35,334 bases of DNA, taken from Chloroflexota bacterium. GTDB lineage: Bacteria; Chloroflexota; Anaerolineae; UBA7937. Position numbers and translations under genes: made by a program. Within the stretch, counting starts at the first letter, position 1, and each line of letters starts with the position of its first letter. This document shows, piece after piece, positions 15,001 through 24,139 of this stretch. The DNA is taken from contig DMLA01000018.1 of the NCBI GenBank assembly GCA_003453555.1, positions 1-35,334 of the forward strand, read 5' to 3'. The notes beneath the pieces are model-generated. The model worked only from the letters and a program-made list of their open reading frames with translations. It was not told the DNA's origin and made no database searches.

Positions 15001-15022
15001 AATTGCACCAAGATGTTATAAT
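14994..15022 (+). promoter_or_regulatory. Promoter of dnaJ-hspR-clpB operon
   Basis: TTGACA (14994-14999) and TATAAT (15017-15022) are perfect hexamers separated by 17 bp, reading into dnaJ. Confidence 0.9.
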
Positions 15023-15050
15023 ATCTATAAAGTGAGGGCCGTTGACCGAT

Positions 15051-15965
15051 ATGGAGTACAAAGATTACTACCAGATCCTGGGGGTCGATAGGAACGCTGA
15101 CCAGAAGGAGATAAGGAAGGCTTATCGTCGGCTGGCCCGCCAGTACCACCCTGATGTGAACCCTGGAGACCCCTCGGCCCAGGAGAGGTTCAAGGAGATA
15201 AACGAGGCTTACGAGGTCCTCTCCGACCCTGAAAAGCGTCAGAAGTACGATCAGTTGGGTACCAGTTGGCGCCAGTGGCAGAGGATGGGGGGAGACCCCT
15301 CGGGCTTCGACTGGGGACAGTGGTTCACGGGGCAGCCAGGGCAGGTCTATGTACAATATGGCGACTTAGATGAGATCCTGGGTGGTCTGGGCGGCTTCTC
15401 CGATTTCTTTCAGGCTATCTTCGGAGGTACGTCAAAGAGTTCCTGGCGCACCGCTTCCCGTCGAGGCCGGGACTACGAACAAGAGGTGGAGATCACCCTA
15501 GAGGAAGCGTTCCGAGGCACTACGAAGATCCTCTCCAAGAATGGTCGCCGTTTGGAGGTGAAGATCCCGCCGGGCGTGGGGACCGGCTCCCGAATACGTA
15601 TAGCCGGGGAAGGGGGCGATGGCTACGGTGGGGCCAAGGGGGATCTCTATCTAAGGGTTAAGGTGGCTCCCCATCCCCGCTTCAGACGAGAGGGCGATGA
15701 TCTCCATGTGGAGGTTCCTTTGGATCTCTATACCGCCGTTTTGGGAGGGGAAGTGAGAGTGCCTACCTTGAAAGGCGATATCATGTTGAAGATTCCCCCA
15801 GGGACCCAAAACGGCAAGGCCTTCCGTCTCAAGGGGCAGGGGATGCCTACTCTGAAGGATCCTCAAAAGCGAGGGGATCTTTACGCCAAGGTGAAAGTGA
15901 GGCTGCCTCAGAAGTTGACCCCGCGGGAGCGGGAACTATTTGAAGAACTCAACAGGTTGCGTTAA
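15051..15965 (+). CDS. DnaJ-family co-chaperone, CbpA type
   Basis: The protein has about 304 residues. The J domain comes first (MEYKDYYQILGVDRNADQKE, then RRLARQYHPDVNPGD with the HPD motif that stimulates DnaK ATPase). A glycine/phenylalanine-rich linker follows (GGLGGFSDFFQAIFGG). The C-terminal peptide-binding domains come last (VEITLEEAFRGTTKIL, IPPGVGTGSRIRIAGEG). The cysteine zinc-finger region of true DnaJ is missing, so this is the CbpA class. A TTG at 15042 is an alternative start. The family usually begins at the chosen Met, but the upstream GAGGG suits neither start ideally. It opens the hspR-clpB operon. No dnaK is in the window. Confidence 0.9.
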   Translation: MEYKDYYQILGVDRNADQKEIRKAYRRLARQYHPDVNPGDPSAQERFKEINEAYEVLSDPEKRQKYDQLGTSWRQWQRMGGDPSGFDWGQWFTGQPGQVYVQYGDLDEILGGLGGFSDFFQAIFGGTSKSSWRTASRRGRDYEQEVEITLEEAFRGTTKILSKNGRRLEVKIPPGVGTGSRIRIAGEGGDGYGGAKGDLYLRVKVAPHPRFRREGDDLHVEVPLDLYTAVLGGEVRVPTLKGDIMLKIPPGTQNGKAFRLKGQGMPTLKDPQKRGDLYAKVKVRLPQKLTPRERELFEELNRLR

Positions 15966-15979
15966 GAGAGGTGAGTCGA

Positions 15980-16327
15980 ATGGTCCAACGTCTACCAAAA
16001 GATGATGAGCCTTGTTACATAATCAGCGTGGCCGCCAGGATGGTGAGCCTACACCCTCAAACCCTGCGTTACTACGAGCGTTTGGGGCTGGTGCAACCCA
16101 CTCGTTCTGAGGGGAACCGTCGTCTCTATTCGCCTCGGGATATCGAGAGGTTGCGCCGCATCGCCCGCCTAACAGATGAACTGGGGGTTAACCTGGCCGG
16201 GGCAGAGGTGATCCTGAACATGGCTCGCAAGATGGAGAAGATGCGGGAAGAGATGGAAGAGATGGAGGAGGAGTTCCAGAAGGAGATAGAGAGGTTGCGC
16301 GCCCGATTGCAGGAGAGGGAGAGTTAA
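15980..16327 (+). CDS. hspR: MerR-family heat shock repressor HspR
   Basis: This protein of about 115 residues has the MerR winged helix: YIISVAARMVSLHPQTLRYYERLGLVQPTRSEGNRRLYSPRDIERLRRI. The wording of this segment is typical of HspR. It is followed by LTDELGVNLAGAEVILNM and a highly charged coiled coil for dimerisation (KMEKMREEMEEMEEE). HspR represses dnaK/clpB/hsp20 operons, using DnaK as co-repressor. Its place between dnaJ and clpB fits. The ATG at 15980 is preceded by AGGTGA at good spacing; GTG at 15971 is the alternative. The operator is probably the TTGNCAA cluster upstream of dnaJ. Confidence 0.88.
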   Translation: MVQRLPKDDEPCYIISVAARMVSLHPQTLRYYERLGLVQPTRSEGNRRLYSPRDIERLRRIARLTDELGVNLAGAEVILNMARKMEKMREEMEEMEEEFQKEIERLRARLQERES

Positions 16328-16329
16328 AG

Positions 16330-18960
16330 ATGCGCCTAGATAGGTTCACAGAGCGGGCTCAGGAGGCCGTACTCGAGGCCCAAGAGCAAGCCCAAAAGAG
16401 AAAACATAGCCAGATAGAGCCTGAGCACCTCCTCTTGGCCCTCTTGGAGCAGAGGGAAGGGGTGGTGCCCCAGATAGTGCGCCAGTTGGGAGGTGAACCG
16501 GCGGTTTTGTCCTCCCAGGTGGAGGAGGCATTGGGGAGACTCCCCCAAGCCTACGGCCCTACGGCCCAGCTCTATATCTCCCCCCGCCTTAAGGGGGTCT
16601 TAGATCTGGCTCAGGAGGAGGCGGGGAGGATGCGGGACGAATACGCCTCCACTGAGCACCTCCTCCTGGCCCTGGCCGACGAGCGTTGGCCGGGGGCTTG
16701 CTTGGAGATATTGCGACGTCAGAGGATAACCAAAGATCGGATCCTCCAGGCTCTGACCACCATCCGGGGCTCCCAGCGGGTTACCAGCCCTGACCCCGAG
16801 GGCACCTACCAGGCTTTGGAGAAGTACAGCCGTGACCTCACCCAGTTGGCGCGGCAGGGGAAACTGGACCCGGTCATCGGTCGCGACGAGGAGATCCGCC
16901 GGGTGATCCAGGTCCTCTCCCGGCGTACCAAAAACAACCCCGTCCTTATCGGCGAGGCTGGGGTGGGGAAGACGGCCATCGTAGAGGGGCTGGCTCAAAG
17001 GATCGTGAGGGGCGATGTGCCTGAGGGGCTCAAGAACAAGCGGGTGGTGGCTCTCGATATGGGGGCCCTGATCGCTGGCGCCAAGTTCCGAGGGGAGTTC
17101 GAGGAGAGGCTTAAGGCAGTCCTCAAAGAGATAACCGGTGCCCAGGGGCAGATCATCCTCTTCATCGACGAGTTACATACCGTGGTGGGAGCTGGAGCGG
17201 CCCAGGGGGCCATGGATGCTTCTAACATGCTCAAACCGATGTTGGCCCGAGGGGAGCTCCACGCCATAGGGGCCACTACCTTAAAGGAGTATCGGGAGCA
17301 TATCGAGAAGGACCCTGCCTTGGAGAGGCGCTTCCAACCCGTCTTCGTCGATGAGCCCTCGGTGGAAGAGACGATCTCCATCCTGCGAGGCTTGAAGGAG
17401 CGCTACGAGGTCCACCACGGAGTGCGGATCACCGATGGGGCGGTTATCGCCGCCGCCACTCTCTCCCACCGTTATATAAGCGACCGCTATCTGCCCGATA
17501 AGGCGATAGATCTCATAGATGAGGCTGCCTCCCGGATGAGGATGGAGATAGATAGCAAGCCTGCAGAATTGGATGAGATCGACCGGAAGATATTGCAACT
17601 GGAGATAGAGAGGGAGGCTCTCAAAAAAGAGAAGGACAAGGCTTCCCAGGAGCGGCTGGAAAGGCTAGAGAGGGAACTTGCCGAACTGAGGGAGGAAAGC
17701 GCCCGGCTCCACTCCCATTGGGAAATGGAGAAGGCGGCTATCCAGGCCATGCGGCAGACAAAAGAGGAGATAGAAGCCACTAAAGGGCAGATAGAAGAGG
17801 CGGAGCGGCACGGCAACCTGGAAGAGGCCGCGCGCCTCCGTTACGGAACCTTGCGGGAACTGGACATCAAACTCAAAGAGCAGGAATCCCACCTCAAGGG
17901 GTTGCAGAAGGATCTAAGCCTACTGAAAGAGGAGGTGGACGCTGAGGATGTGGCGGAGATAGTCTCTAAATGGACGGGCATCCCGGTCTCCCGGCTCCTG
18001 GAAGGGGAGAGAGAGAAACTGTTGCATATGGAGGAGCGGCTACATCAGCGGGTTGTGGGCCAAGACGAGGCAATAAGCAAGGTGGCCAACGCCGTCCGCC
18101 GGGCTCGGGCTGGACTCCAAGATCCCAACCGACCGTTGGGCTCCTTCATCTTCTTGGGGCCTACGGGGGTGGGAAAGACGGAGTTGGCTCGTGCTTTGGC
18201 CCAGTTCCTCTTCGACGATGAAGAGGCGATGGTCCGGTTGGATATGAGCGAGTACCAAGAGAGGCACACGGTGGCCCGCCTCATCGGGGCCCCACCAGGC
18301 TATGTGGGGTACGAAGAGGGGGGTCAACTCACTGAGGCGGTACGTCGGCGCCCTTATTCGGTGGTCCTCTTCGACGAGATCGAAAAGGCTCACCCCGAGG
18401 TTTTCAACGTCCTCCTCCAGATCCTCGACGATGGACGGCTCACCGATGGCCAAGGGAGGGTGGTCAACTTCAAGAACACGGTGATCATCATGACTTCCAA
18501 TATAGGCAGCCAGTGGATAAAGAACCTGGCGGGCAACGAAGAAGAGATGCGCCGTCTAGTCCTGGAGGCTTTGAACGCCCATTTCCGCCCCGAGTTCCTT
18601 AACCGGATAGATGAGATCATCATCTTTCACCCCCTCTCTAAGGAAGAGTTGGTAGACATCGTGGAGATACAACTTCACCGCCTGGCTGAGCGGCTAGCGG
18701 AACAGAAGATCGAGTTGGAACTAACCGACCGCGCCAAACGTCATCTTGCGGAGGAGGGGTACGATCCGGTTTACGGCGCCCGTCCCCTGAGGCGGGTCAT
18801 CCAACGCCAACTAGCCGATCCCTTGGCTAAGGAGGTTCTAGAAGGTCGGCTCAGCGAAGGGGACAAGGTGAAGGTTGACTTAGAAGGCGGTAATTTGATC
18901 TTCCACAAGAGCACGGTCGGCGAAAAGATGGTGGAGCAAACGACACCGGAGAGGGCATAG
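16330..18960 (+). CDS. clpB: ATP-dependent disaggregase ClpB
   Basis: This 876-residue Hsp100 protein rescues proteins from aggregates together with DnaK/DnaJ. Its order is Clp N domain (MRLDRFTERAQEAVLEAQEQ, then repeat 2 near STEHLLLALAD), first AAA+ module with GEAGVGKT at residues 208-215 and IILFIDELHTVVGAGAA, long coiled-coil M domain (about 400-530, very rich in Glu/Lys/Arg), and second AAA+ module with GPTGVGKT at 610-617 and VVLFDEIEKAH. The M domain identifies ClpB rather than ClpC. It starts 2 bp after hspR in the same operon. All Walker residues and arginine fingers in the NRIDEIIIF region look intact. Confidence 0.95.
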   Translation: MRLDRFTERAQEAVLEAQEQAQKRKHSQIEPEHLLLALLEQREGVVPQIVRQLGGEPAVLSSQVEEALGRLPQAYGPTAQLYISPRLKGVLDLAQEEAGRMRDEYASTEHLLLALADERWPGACLEILRRQRITKDRILQALTTIRGSQRVTSPDPEGTYQALEKYSRDLTQLARQGKLDPVIGRDEEIRRVIQVLSRRTKNNPVLIGEAGVGKTAIVEGLAQRIVRGDVPEGLKNKRVVALDMGALIAGAKFRGEFEERLKAVLKEITGAQGQIILFIDELHTVVGAGAAQGAMDASNMLKPMLARGELHAIGATTLKEYREHIEKDPALERRFQPVFVDEPSVEETISILRGLKERYEVHHGVRITDGAVIAAATLSHRYISDRYLPDKAIDLIDEAASRMRMEIDSKPAELDEIDRKILQLEIEREALKKEKDKASQERLERLERELAELREESARLHSHWEMEKAAIQAMRQTKEEIEATKGQIEEAERHGNLEEAARLRYGTLRELDIKLKEQESHLKGLQKDLSLLKEEVDAEDVAEIVSKWTGIPVSRLLEGEREKLLHMEERLHQRVVGQDEAISKVANAVRRARAGLQDPNRPLGSFIFLGPTGVGKTELARALAQFLFDDEEAMVRLDMSEYQERHTVARLIGAPPGYVGYEEGGQLTEAVRRRPYSVVLFDEIEKAHPEVFNVLLQILDDGRLTDGQGRVVNFKNTVIIMTSNIGSQWIKNLAGNEEEMRRLVLEALNAHFRPEFLNRIDEIIIFHPLSKEELVDIVEIQLHRLAERLAEQKIELELTDRAKRHLAEEGYDPVYGARPLRRVIQRQLADPLAKEVLEGRLSEGDKVKVDLEGGNLIFHKSTVGEKMVEQTTPERA

Positions 18961-18967
18961 AATAGAG

Positions 18968-19693
18968 GTGATACCCCTAGAGAAGCAGAATAGATACCGG
19001 GCCATCTACCAAGATATGAACCCTGGATACAAGCATAGCGGCCCTATCTATGAGGGTTTGGTGAAAAGGCATCTCACCCCCAAAGCCCGGGTGCTAGATG
19101 CCGGCTGTGGTCGAGGAGGGGTGATCGAACTCTACGCTGAGAAAGTAAGGCAGGCGGTGGGGCTGGACACCGATTTGATTTCCCTTCGAGAGCATCGCTG
19201 TCTTAAACAACTAGTGGTGGGCAGCCTGGCTACCATGCCCTTTCCAGCAGACCTCTTCGATGTCGTCCTTTGCGGCTGGGTGGTTGAGCATCTCGAGGAG
19301 CCAGAGGCCGTCTTCCGGGAAATGGCCCGGGTTCTGAATAAGAGGGGACATCTCTTGCTTTTGACCCCTAACGCCTGGAGTTACGTCACCTTAATGAACC
19401 GCCTCCTCCCTGCCCGTCTCCGCCGCTGGCTGGTGCGTACCGTATATGGGCGTCAATCTAAGGATATCTTCCCCACCTTCTACCGAGCCAATTCCAAAGA
19501 ACGGCTAGATGCGAAACTACACCGGGTGGGGTTAAGAAACGAAGAGTTCTACTATGTAGGAGACCCGTCGTATATCGCCTTTAACGATGCTTTCTTTAAG
19601 TTGGGCGTGCTTTTGGAGAGGCTAACTGATTGGCCCCCCTTGCGCCGGCTTAAAGTTCATCTGGTGGCCTCCTACCTAAAGGAAGGGAGGTGA
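18968..19693 (+). CDS. Class I SAM-dependent methyltransferase
   Basis: This 241-residue protein has motif I RVLDAGCGRGGVIELYA, an acidic strand-2 end (AVGLDTDL), FDVVLCGWVVEHLEEPEAVFREMARVLNKRGHLLLLTPN, and a C-terminal helical part of the type seen in Methyltransf_11/SAM enzymes of cell-surface or lipid modification. The start is GTG at 18968, seven bases after clpB. Its last bases (GGGAGGTGA) supply the ribosome binding site of clpC, so the three genes form one operon. The substrate is unknown. Its position between two Hsp100 unfoldase genes is odd; it may act in protein repair or may simply be a passenger. Confidence 0.85.
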   Translation: MIPLEKQNRYRAIYQDMNPGYKHSGPIYEGLVKRHLTPKARVLDAGCGRGGVIELYAEKVRQAVGLDTDLISLREHRCLKQLVVGSLATMPFPADLFDVVLCGWVVEHLEEPEAVFREMARVLNKRGHLLLLTPNAWSYVTLMNRLLPARLRRWLVRTVYGRQSKDIFPTFYRANSKERLDAKLHRVGLRNEEFYYVGDPSYIAFNDAFFKLGVLLERLTDWPPLRRLKVHLVASYLKEGR

Positions 19694-19698
19694 GCACC

Positions 19699-22134
19699 AT
19701 GATGCCCTTCGACCGTTTTACTCAAAGGGCCCAAGAGGCTATCGCCCAATCCCAAGAGATCCTTCAACGGTATAGGCACAGCCAACTGGATGCGGAGCAC
19801 CTGCTTCTGGCCTTGATCGAGCAGCCAGGAGGCGTTATCCCCCAGGTTCTCGACACGCTGGGGGCAGATGTGGAGGTGATAAGGGGGCGGTTGGATGATG
19901 TCTTATCCACCAGCCCACCTACCCAGTTTAGCCCTCCGGCTCCCCAGGCCCAGATCTATGTCACCCCTAGGGTGAAGCGGATAATAGACGTGGCCATGGA
20001 GGAGTCGAAGCGTCTGGGGGACGAGTATGTCTCCACAGAGCATATCTTCCTAGCCATAATTGGTGAGGGGGGTGGCGCCGCTAGCACCATCCTCCAAGAT
20101 ACTGGCGTGACCAAAGATGAGGCCTATAAGGCTATCGAGGAGATAAGAGGGGGGCAGAAAGTGACAGATCCTCAAGCGGAGACCAAATATCGGATACTGG
20201 AAAGGTACGGCCGAGACTTAACTCAACTAGCCCGGGAGGGACGGCTCGATCCGGTGATCGGTCGAGAGACAGAGATCCTTCGCCTCATGCGCGTCCTGGC
20301 CCGCCGCACCAAAAACAACCCCGTCCTTATCGGCGAGGCAGGGGTGGGGAAGACAGCCATCGTCGAGGGGCTAGCCCAGAGGATAGCCGCCGGCCATGTT
20401 CCGGAAAACCTCGTGGGCAGAAGGGTTGTGGAGTTGGATCTAGGAGGCATGGTGGCTGGCTCCCGCTTCCGGGGCGAGTTCGAGGAGAGGCTCAAGGCCG
20501 CCCTCCAGGAGGTACAGCGATCTCATGGGGGGATAATCCTCTTCATCGATGAGTTACACAACGTGGTGGGGGCTGGTGCGGCCCAGGGAGCCATCGACGC
20601 CTCGAGCATGATGAAGCCCGCCCTGGCTCGCGGGGAGTTGCAATGCATCGGGGCCACCACCCTCGATGAGTACCGCAACCACATCGAGAAAGATGGAGCC
20701 TTAGAACGCCGATTCGCCCCCATCTACGTGGAGGAGCCCTCGATGGAAGAGACTATCGAGATGCTCCAGGGCCTGAGGGAGCGGTATCAAGAGCACCACG
20801 GGGTGACCATCACCGATGAGGCCCTAGAGGCGGCGGCTAGACTCTCCCACCGGTATGTGACAGAACGGTATCTCCCCGACAAGGCGGTGGATCTCATCGA
20901 TGAGGCGGCGGCGAAATTGCGCATCGATATGTTCGGGTTACCGGAAGAACTGAAAGAGAAGAAGAGCCGCCTCCAAGAACTCCAGGCCAAAGAGGAGGAA
21001 GCCTGGCAGAAGAGGGACTACGAGCAGGCGGCGTGGTTCAAGAGCGAGCGGTTGCAACTGGAGAGAGTGTACCAGGCGGAACTGGGCTCCTGGCGCAGGG
21101 AAAAGGGGATAGATGAGGTGGTTGACGAGGAGGATGTAGCCCAGATCGTAGCCGCCTGGACCGGGATACCGGTGAGCCGCATGATGGAGACGGAGGCGGA
21201 CAAACTCCTCTCCATGGAGGAGAGGATCCACCAGCGGATCGTAGGGCAGGAGGAGGCGGTTTCCGCCGTGGCCGATGCTATACGGCGGGGCCGCTCCGGG
21301 CTGAAAGACCCCCGACGCCCCATCGGCTCCTTCATCTTCCTGGGGCCCACGGGGGTAGGCAAGACGGAGTTAGCCAAAGCGCTGGCCGAGTTCCTCTTCG
21401 ACGACGAGGAGGCCCTAGTACGGATGGATATGAGCGAGTATCAGGAAAGGCATACCGTCTCCCGCCTCATCGGGGCCCCGCCAGGTTACGTGGGGTACGG
21501 TGAAGGGGGCCAACTCACCGAGGCGGTGCGCCGACGGCCCTATCAGGTGGTCCTCTTCGACGAGATCGAGAAGGCCCACGCCGATGTATGGAACACTCTC
21601 CTCCAGATCCTCGATGAGGGGCGGCTCACCGACGGCCAAGGGCGAACGGTGGATTTTAGGAACACGGTCTTGATCATGACCTCCAACATCGGGACCCAAT
21701 ACGCCCAACGGGGAGGCACTTTGGGCTTCCGCACCGGTGACGAGGGGGATGCGGACTCTGAGATGCAGGCCCAGATGCGGGAGCAATTGAAGAAGACCTT
21801 CCGGCCCGAATTCCTGAACCGAGTCGATGAGGTGATCATCTTCCATACCCTCAAACCGGAGCATATCAAAGCCATCGTGGACCTCCAGATGAAGGATATC
21901 CAGAAGCGTCTCCTGGAGCGGGGGATCGCTATAGAGTTGAGCGACAAGGCCCGAGATCTTCTGGTGGAGAAGGGTTACAACCCCTCTTTCGGAGCCCGGC
22001 CCCTGAAGCGGCTCCTTCAGCGGGAGGTGGAAAGCCCCCTCTCCAAGCGGATCCTGAAGGGAGAGTTGAAGGAGGGAGACGCGGTACTGGTGGACGCCGA
22101 TGAGACGGGGATAGTGTTCACCAATAAAGCATAG
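19699..22134 (+). CDS. clpC: ATP-dependent unfoldase ClpC
   Basis: The 811-residue Hsp100 protein begins MMPFDRFTQRAQEAIAQSQEIL. It has two Clp N repeats, AAA+ module 1 with GEAGVGKT at residues 212-219, and AAA+ module 2 with GPTGVGKT at 549-556. Instead of the long ClpB coiled coil it has a short linker with a UVR-type motif (EEEAWQKRDYEQAAWFKSERLQLE, from about residue 432), which marks ClpC, the unfoldase partner of ClpP. The ATG at 19699 follows GGGAGGTGA at ideal spacing; an in-frame GTG at 19690 lies within that site. No mcsA/mcsB/ctsR genes are adjacent. Confidence 0.92.
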   Translation: MMPFDRFTQRAQEAIAQSQEILQRYRHSQLDAEHLLLALIEQPGGVIPQVLDTLGADVEVIRGRLDDVLSTSPPTQFSPPAPQAQIYVTPRVKRIIDVAMEESKRLGDEYVSTEHIFLAIIGEGGGAASTILQDTGVTKDEAYKAIEEIRGGQKVTDPQAETKYRILERYGRDLTQLAREGRLDPVIGRETEILRLMRVLARRTKNNPVLIGEAGVGKTAIVEGLAQRIAAGHVPENLVGRRVVELDLGGMVAGSRFRGEFEERLKAALQEVQRSHGGIILFIDELHNVVGAGAAQGAIDASSMMKPALARGELQCIGATTLDEYRNHIEKDGALERRFAPIYVEEPSMEETIEMLQGLRERYQEHHGVTITDEALEAAARLSHRYVTERYLPDKAVDLIDEAAAKLRIDMFGLPEELKEKKSRLQELQAKEEEAWQKRDYEQAAWFKSERLQLERVYQAELGSWRREKGIDEVVDEEDVAQIVAAWTGIPVSRMMETEADKLLSMEERIHQRIVGQEEAVSAVADAIRRGRSGLKDPRRPIGSFIFLGPTGVGKTELAKALAEFLFDDEEALVRMDMSEYQERHTVSRLIGAPPGYVGYGEGGQLTEAVRRRPYQVVLFDEIEKAHADVWNTLLQILDEGRLTDGQGRTVDFRNTVLIMTSNIGTQYAQRGGTLGFRTGDEGDADSEMQAQMREQLKKTFRPEFLNRVDEVIIFHTLKPEHIKAIVDLQMKDIQKRLLERGIAIELSDKARDLLVEKGYNPSFGARPLKRLLQREVESPLSKRILKGELKEGDAVLVDADETGIVFTNKA

Positions 22135-22154
22135 CCGCACCTGATATGCCCACG

Positions 22155-22186
22155 CAGAGGGGTGCTCACCGTTGAGCACCCCTCTG
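22155..22186. terminator. Terminator between clpC and psuG
   Basis: A perfect 14-bp stem (CAGAGGGGTGCTCA and complement) encloses a CCGT loop. There is no T tract, so it may work only weakly or as a bidirectional block between the convergent genes. Confidence 0.7.
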
Positions 22187-22206
22187 GCTAGCCGATGATC
22201 CCCTCA

Positions 22207-23097
22207 TTATGCCGTGATTAAAGCCTGCGCCACCCCGGCCGCCACGCGAGCGTTATTCTTGAGCAAAGCGATATTGGCCCTCAGCGTAGCCCCTCGCGTC
22301 AGTTCATTCATCCGAGCCAGGAGAAAGGGGGTCAACGCTGCTCCCCTCACGCTTTCGGCCGCCATCTCCAACGCCTTGGCCAACGCTTCCTCCACCAGGG
22401 TACTAGGCACCTCGTCTTCCTCCGGCAGGGGGACAGTTACCAGTATGGCCGTTGATAGCCCTAACTCATCCCGCGCCCGGGCCATCTCCGCCACTTCCTG
22501 GGGGGTATCCACCCTTTGCTCCAAAGGCAAGCCGCTGCTTCGAGAGTAGAAGGCTGGAAACTCACCGGTGCCATAACCGATAATGGGAACGCCAGAGGTC
22601 TCCAGCCATTCTAGAGTGGCGGGAAGGTCAAGGATCGCCTTCGCCCCTGAGCAGATCACGACCAGGGGGGTCTGAGCCAGAGCCAAAAGGTCGGCGGAGA
22701 GATCCCAGCCCTTGCCCCGATGGACCCCTCCGATCCCCCCTGTAGCCAGCACCCTGATCCCCGCTTTGTGGGCTAGATAGAGGGTAGCAGATACCGTCGT
22801 CCCCCCATCCCACCCGCGGGCTACGGCGGCGGGGAGGTCCCGAAGGCTCACCTTGCGCACCCCGCTTCCTCTCCCCAACCGCTCCACCTCCCCCCTGGAG
22901 AGCCCGACCTTGGGCCTGCCACCGATGATCCCTATCGTGACCGGGGTGGCTCCCCCCTCCCTGACGATCTCCTCCATGGCCTGCGCCGTCTCCAGGTTCT
23001 TAGGATAGGGCAAGCCATGGGAGATGAGGGCCGACTCCAGGGCTACAAGGGGTTTCAATGCATCTTTCGCTTCGTCACCGAACAGAGGATAAGCCAT
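22207..23097 (-). CDS. psuG: Pseudouridine-5'-phosphate glycosidase
   Basis: This 296-residue protein matches the IndA/PsuG family, which splits the C-C bond of pseudouridine 5'-phosphate to uracil and ribose 5-phosphate. Conserved stretches are VALESALISHGLPYPKNLETA, GATPVTIGIIGGRPKVGL, KVSLRDLPAAVARGWDGGTTVSATLYLAHKAGI, VLATGGIGGVHRG, and TPFLLARMNELTRGATLRANIALLKNNARVAA. It lies 41 bp downstream of the PfkB-type kinase gene that would supply its substrate. Length is normal and the catalytic lysine/aspartate regions appear complete. Confidence 0.94.
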   Translation of the reverse strand: MAYPLFGDEAKDALKPLVALESALISHGLPYPKNLETAQAMEEIVREGGATPVTIGIIGGRPKVGLSRGEVERLGRGSGVRKVSLRDLPAAVARGWDGGTTVSATLYLAHKAGIRVLATGGIGGVHRGKGWDLSADLLALAQTPLVVICSGAKAILDLPATLEWLETSGVPIIGYGTGEFPAFYSRSSGLPLEQRVDTPQEVAEMARARDELGLSTAILVTVPLPEEDEVPSTLVEEALAKALEMAAESVRGAALTPFLLARMNELTRGATLRANIALLKNNARVAAGVAQALITA

Positions 23098-23138
23098 GCT
23101 GACCCCTCATAAAGTGACGCGCTGTTGAGCGCGAAGCC

Positions 23139-24068
23139 CTAGATCACCAACCGATCATAGAGCCGCTCTAGGCTGAGATCTGGACAGACGGTATCGACGG
23201 AGGTGAGGGCCAAGGTGGCAGCCGAGACGCCCAAGCGAACCGCCTCGGAGACGGGGAAGTCGTTTACCAACCCGTACACCACCCCAGCGGTAAGGGCGTC
23301 GCCAGCCCCAGTAGCATCCGCTACCTCGCAGTCTATGGCCGGGATATGGCCCTTCTCCTGGGAGGTGGCGTAACAGAGCCCCTCTTCAGCCAAGGTGATG
23401 ATCGCCACCTCCACCCCCAAGGAGACCAGTTTCTGAGCGGCGGCGGTCGCTTCGAAGCGATCCCGGACAGGGGATTCAGAGAGGACCTCGGCTTCTTGTG
23501 CATTGGGGGTGATGATAGAGAGGTAGGAGAGGTGATCTTTCAAGCGGGGGGCCAAGGCTACTGATACCGGGTCCACGCAGACAGGGACCCCAGCCTTGGT
23601 GGCTAGGCGAAGGGCGGAGGCTATCGCCGCCGGGCTCAGGTTGGCATCCATCACCACCATCTTCGCCCCCCTGATAAAGCGCCGGCGGTCATAGATATAG
23701 CGAGGGGTGACCTCTTCTATGATAGCCATATCATCGATGGAGAGCCTCATAGCCCCCTTCTCATCTAGGACGGCTAGATAAGCCGCGGACCGCGATCGGG
23801 AACTAACTATCACTTGGCTTACATCCACGCCACCGGCCGCAGTCACCTCCAGGATATGCCTCCCCGCCTCATCGTCGCCCACGGCGGAGAGTAGGAGGGT
23901 GGGGACCCCCAAGCGGCCCAGGTTCTCGGCTATATTTCGACCCACACCTCCAGCACTGACCCGGATCTCGCCGGGGTTAGAAGTAGCGGGGATCAACCTC
24001 CCCCTTGCTCGGCCTTTGGTGTCGATGCTGGCCGCTCCAATAACCACTACCCGCGGCAACTCGCCCAT
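23139..24068 (-). CDS. psuK: Pseudouridine kinase, PfkB family
   Basis: With the ATG at 24068 the protein has 309 residues. It is a ribokinase-fold enzyme with VVVIGAASIDTKGRARG at the N-terminus, SAGGVGRNIAENLGRLG (the PfkB GG motif), and ADATGAGDALTAGVVYGL, holding the catalytic Asp, at the C-terminus. The PsuK role (phosphorylating pseudouridine at 5'-OH) is assigned by sequence style and by its place directly upstream of psuG. A longer frame to 24188 would read through the upstream terminator and is rejected. A separate promoter in the short gap is not obvious. Confidence 0.88.
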   Translation of the reverse strand: MGELPRVVVIGAASIDTKGRARGRLIPATSNPGEIRVSAGGVGRNIAENLGRLGVPTLLLSAVGDDEAGRHILEVTAAGGVDVSQVIVSSRSRSAAYLAVLDEKGAMRLSIDDMAIIEEVTPRYIYDRRRFIRGAKMVVMDANLSPAAIASALRLATKAGVPVCVDPVSVALAPRLKDHLSYLSIITPNAQEAEVLSESPVRDRFEATAAAQKLVSLGVEVAIITLAEEGLCYATSQEKGHIPAIDCEVADATGAGDALTAGVVYGLVNDFPVSEAVRLGVSAATLALTSVDTVCPDLSLERLYDRLVI

Positions 24069-24108
24069 TCCTGCCTTCTTTCCCTCTCGAAAAGGTGTGG
24101 CCTCCCAA

Positions 24109-24136
24109 AAAAGGGGGCTCGCTATGGCCCCCTTTT
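24109..24136 (-). terminator. Terminator of the phn-type operon
   Basis: AAAAGGGGGC and GCCCCCTTTT form a 10-bp stem. On the minus strand it is followed by six T residues (A run at 24107-24112), giving a textbook intrinsic terminator just after phnE and before psuK. Confidence 0.88.
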
Positions 24137-24139
24137 CTT

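Noticed and set aside
14901..15041. CIRCE or HAIR operator upstream of hsp20/dnaJ
   Set aside because: Neither TTAGCACTC-N9-GAGTGCTAA nor CTTGAGT-N7-ACTCAAG is present. Only the TTGNCAA sites and an imperfect repeat are seen.
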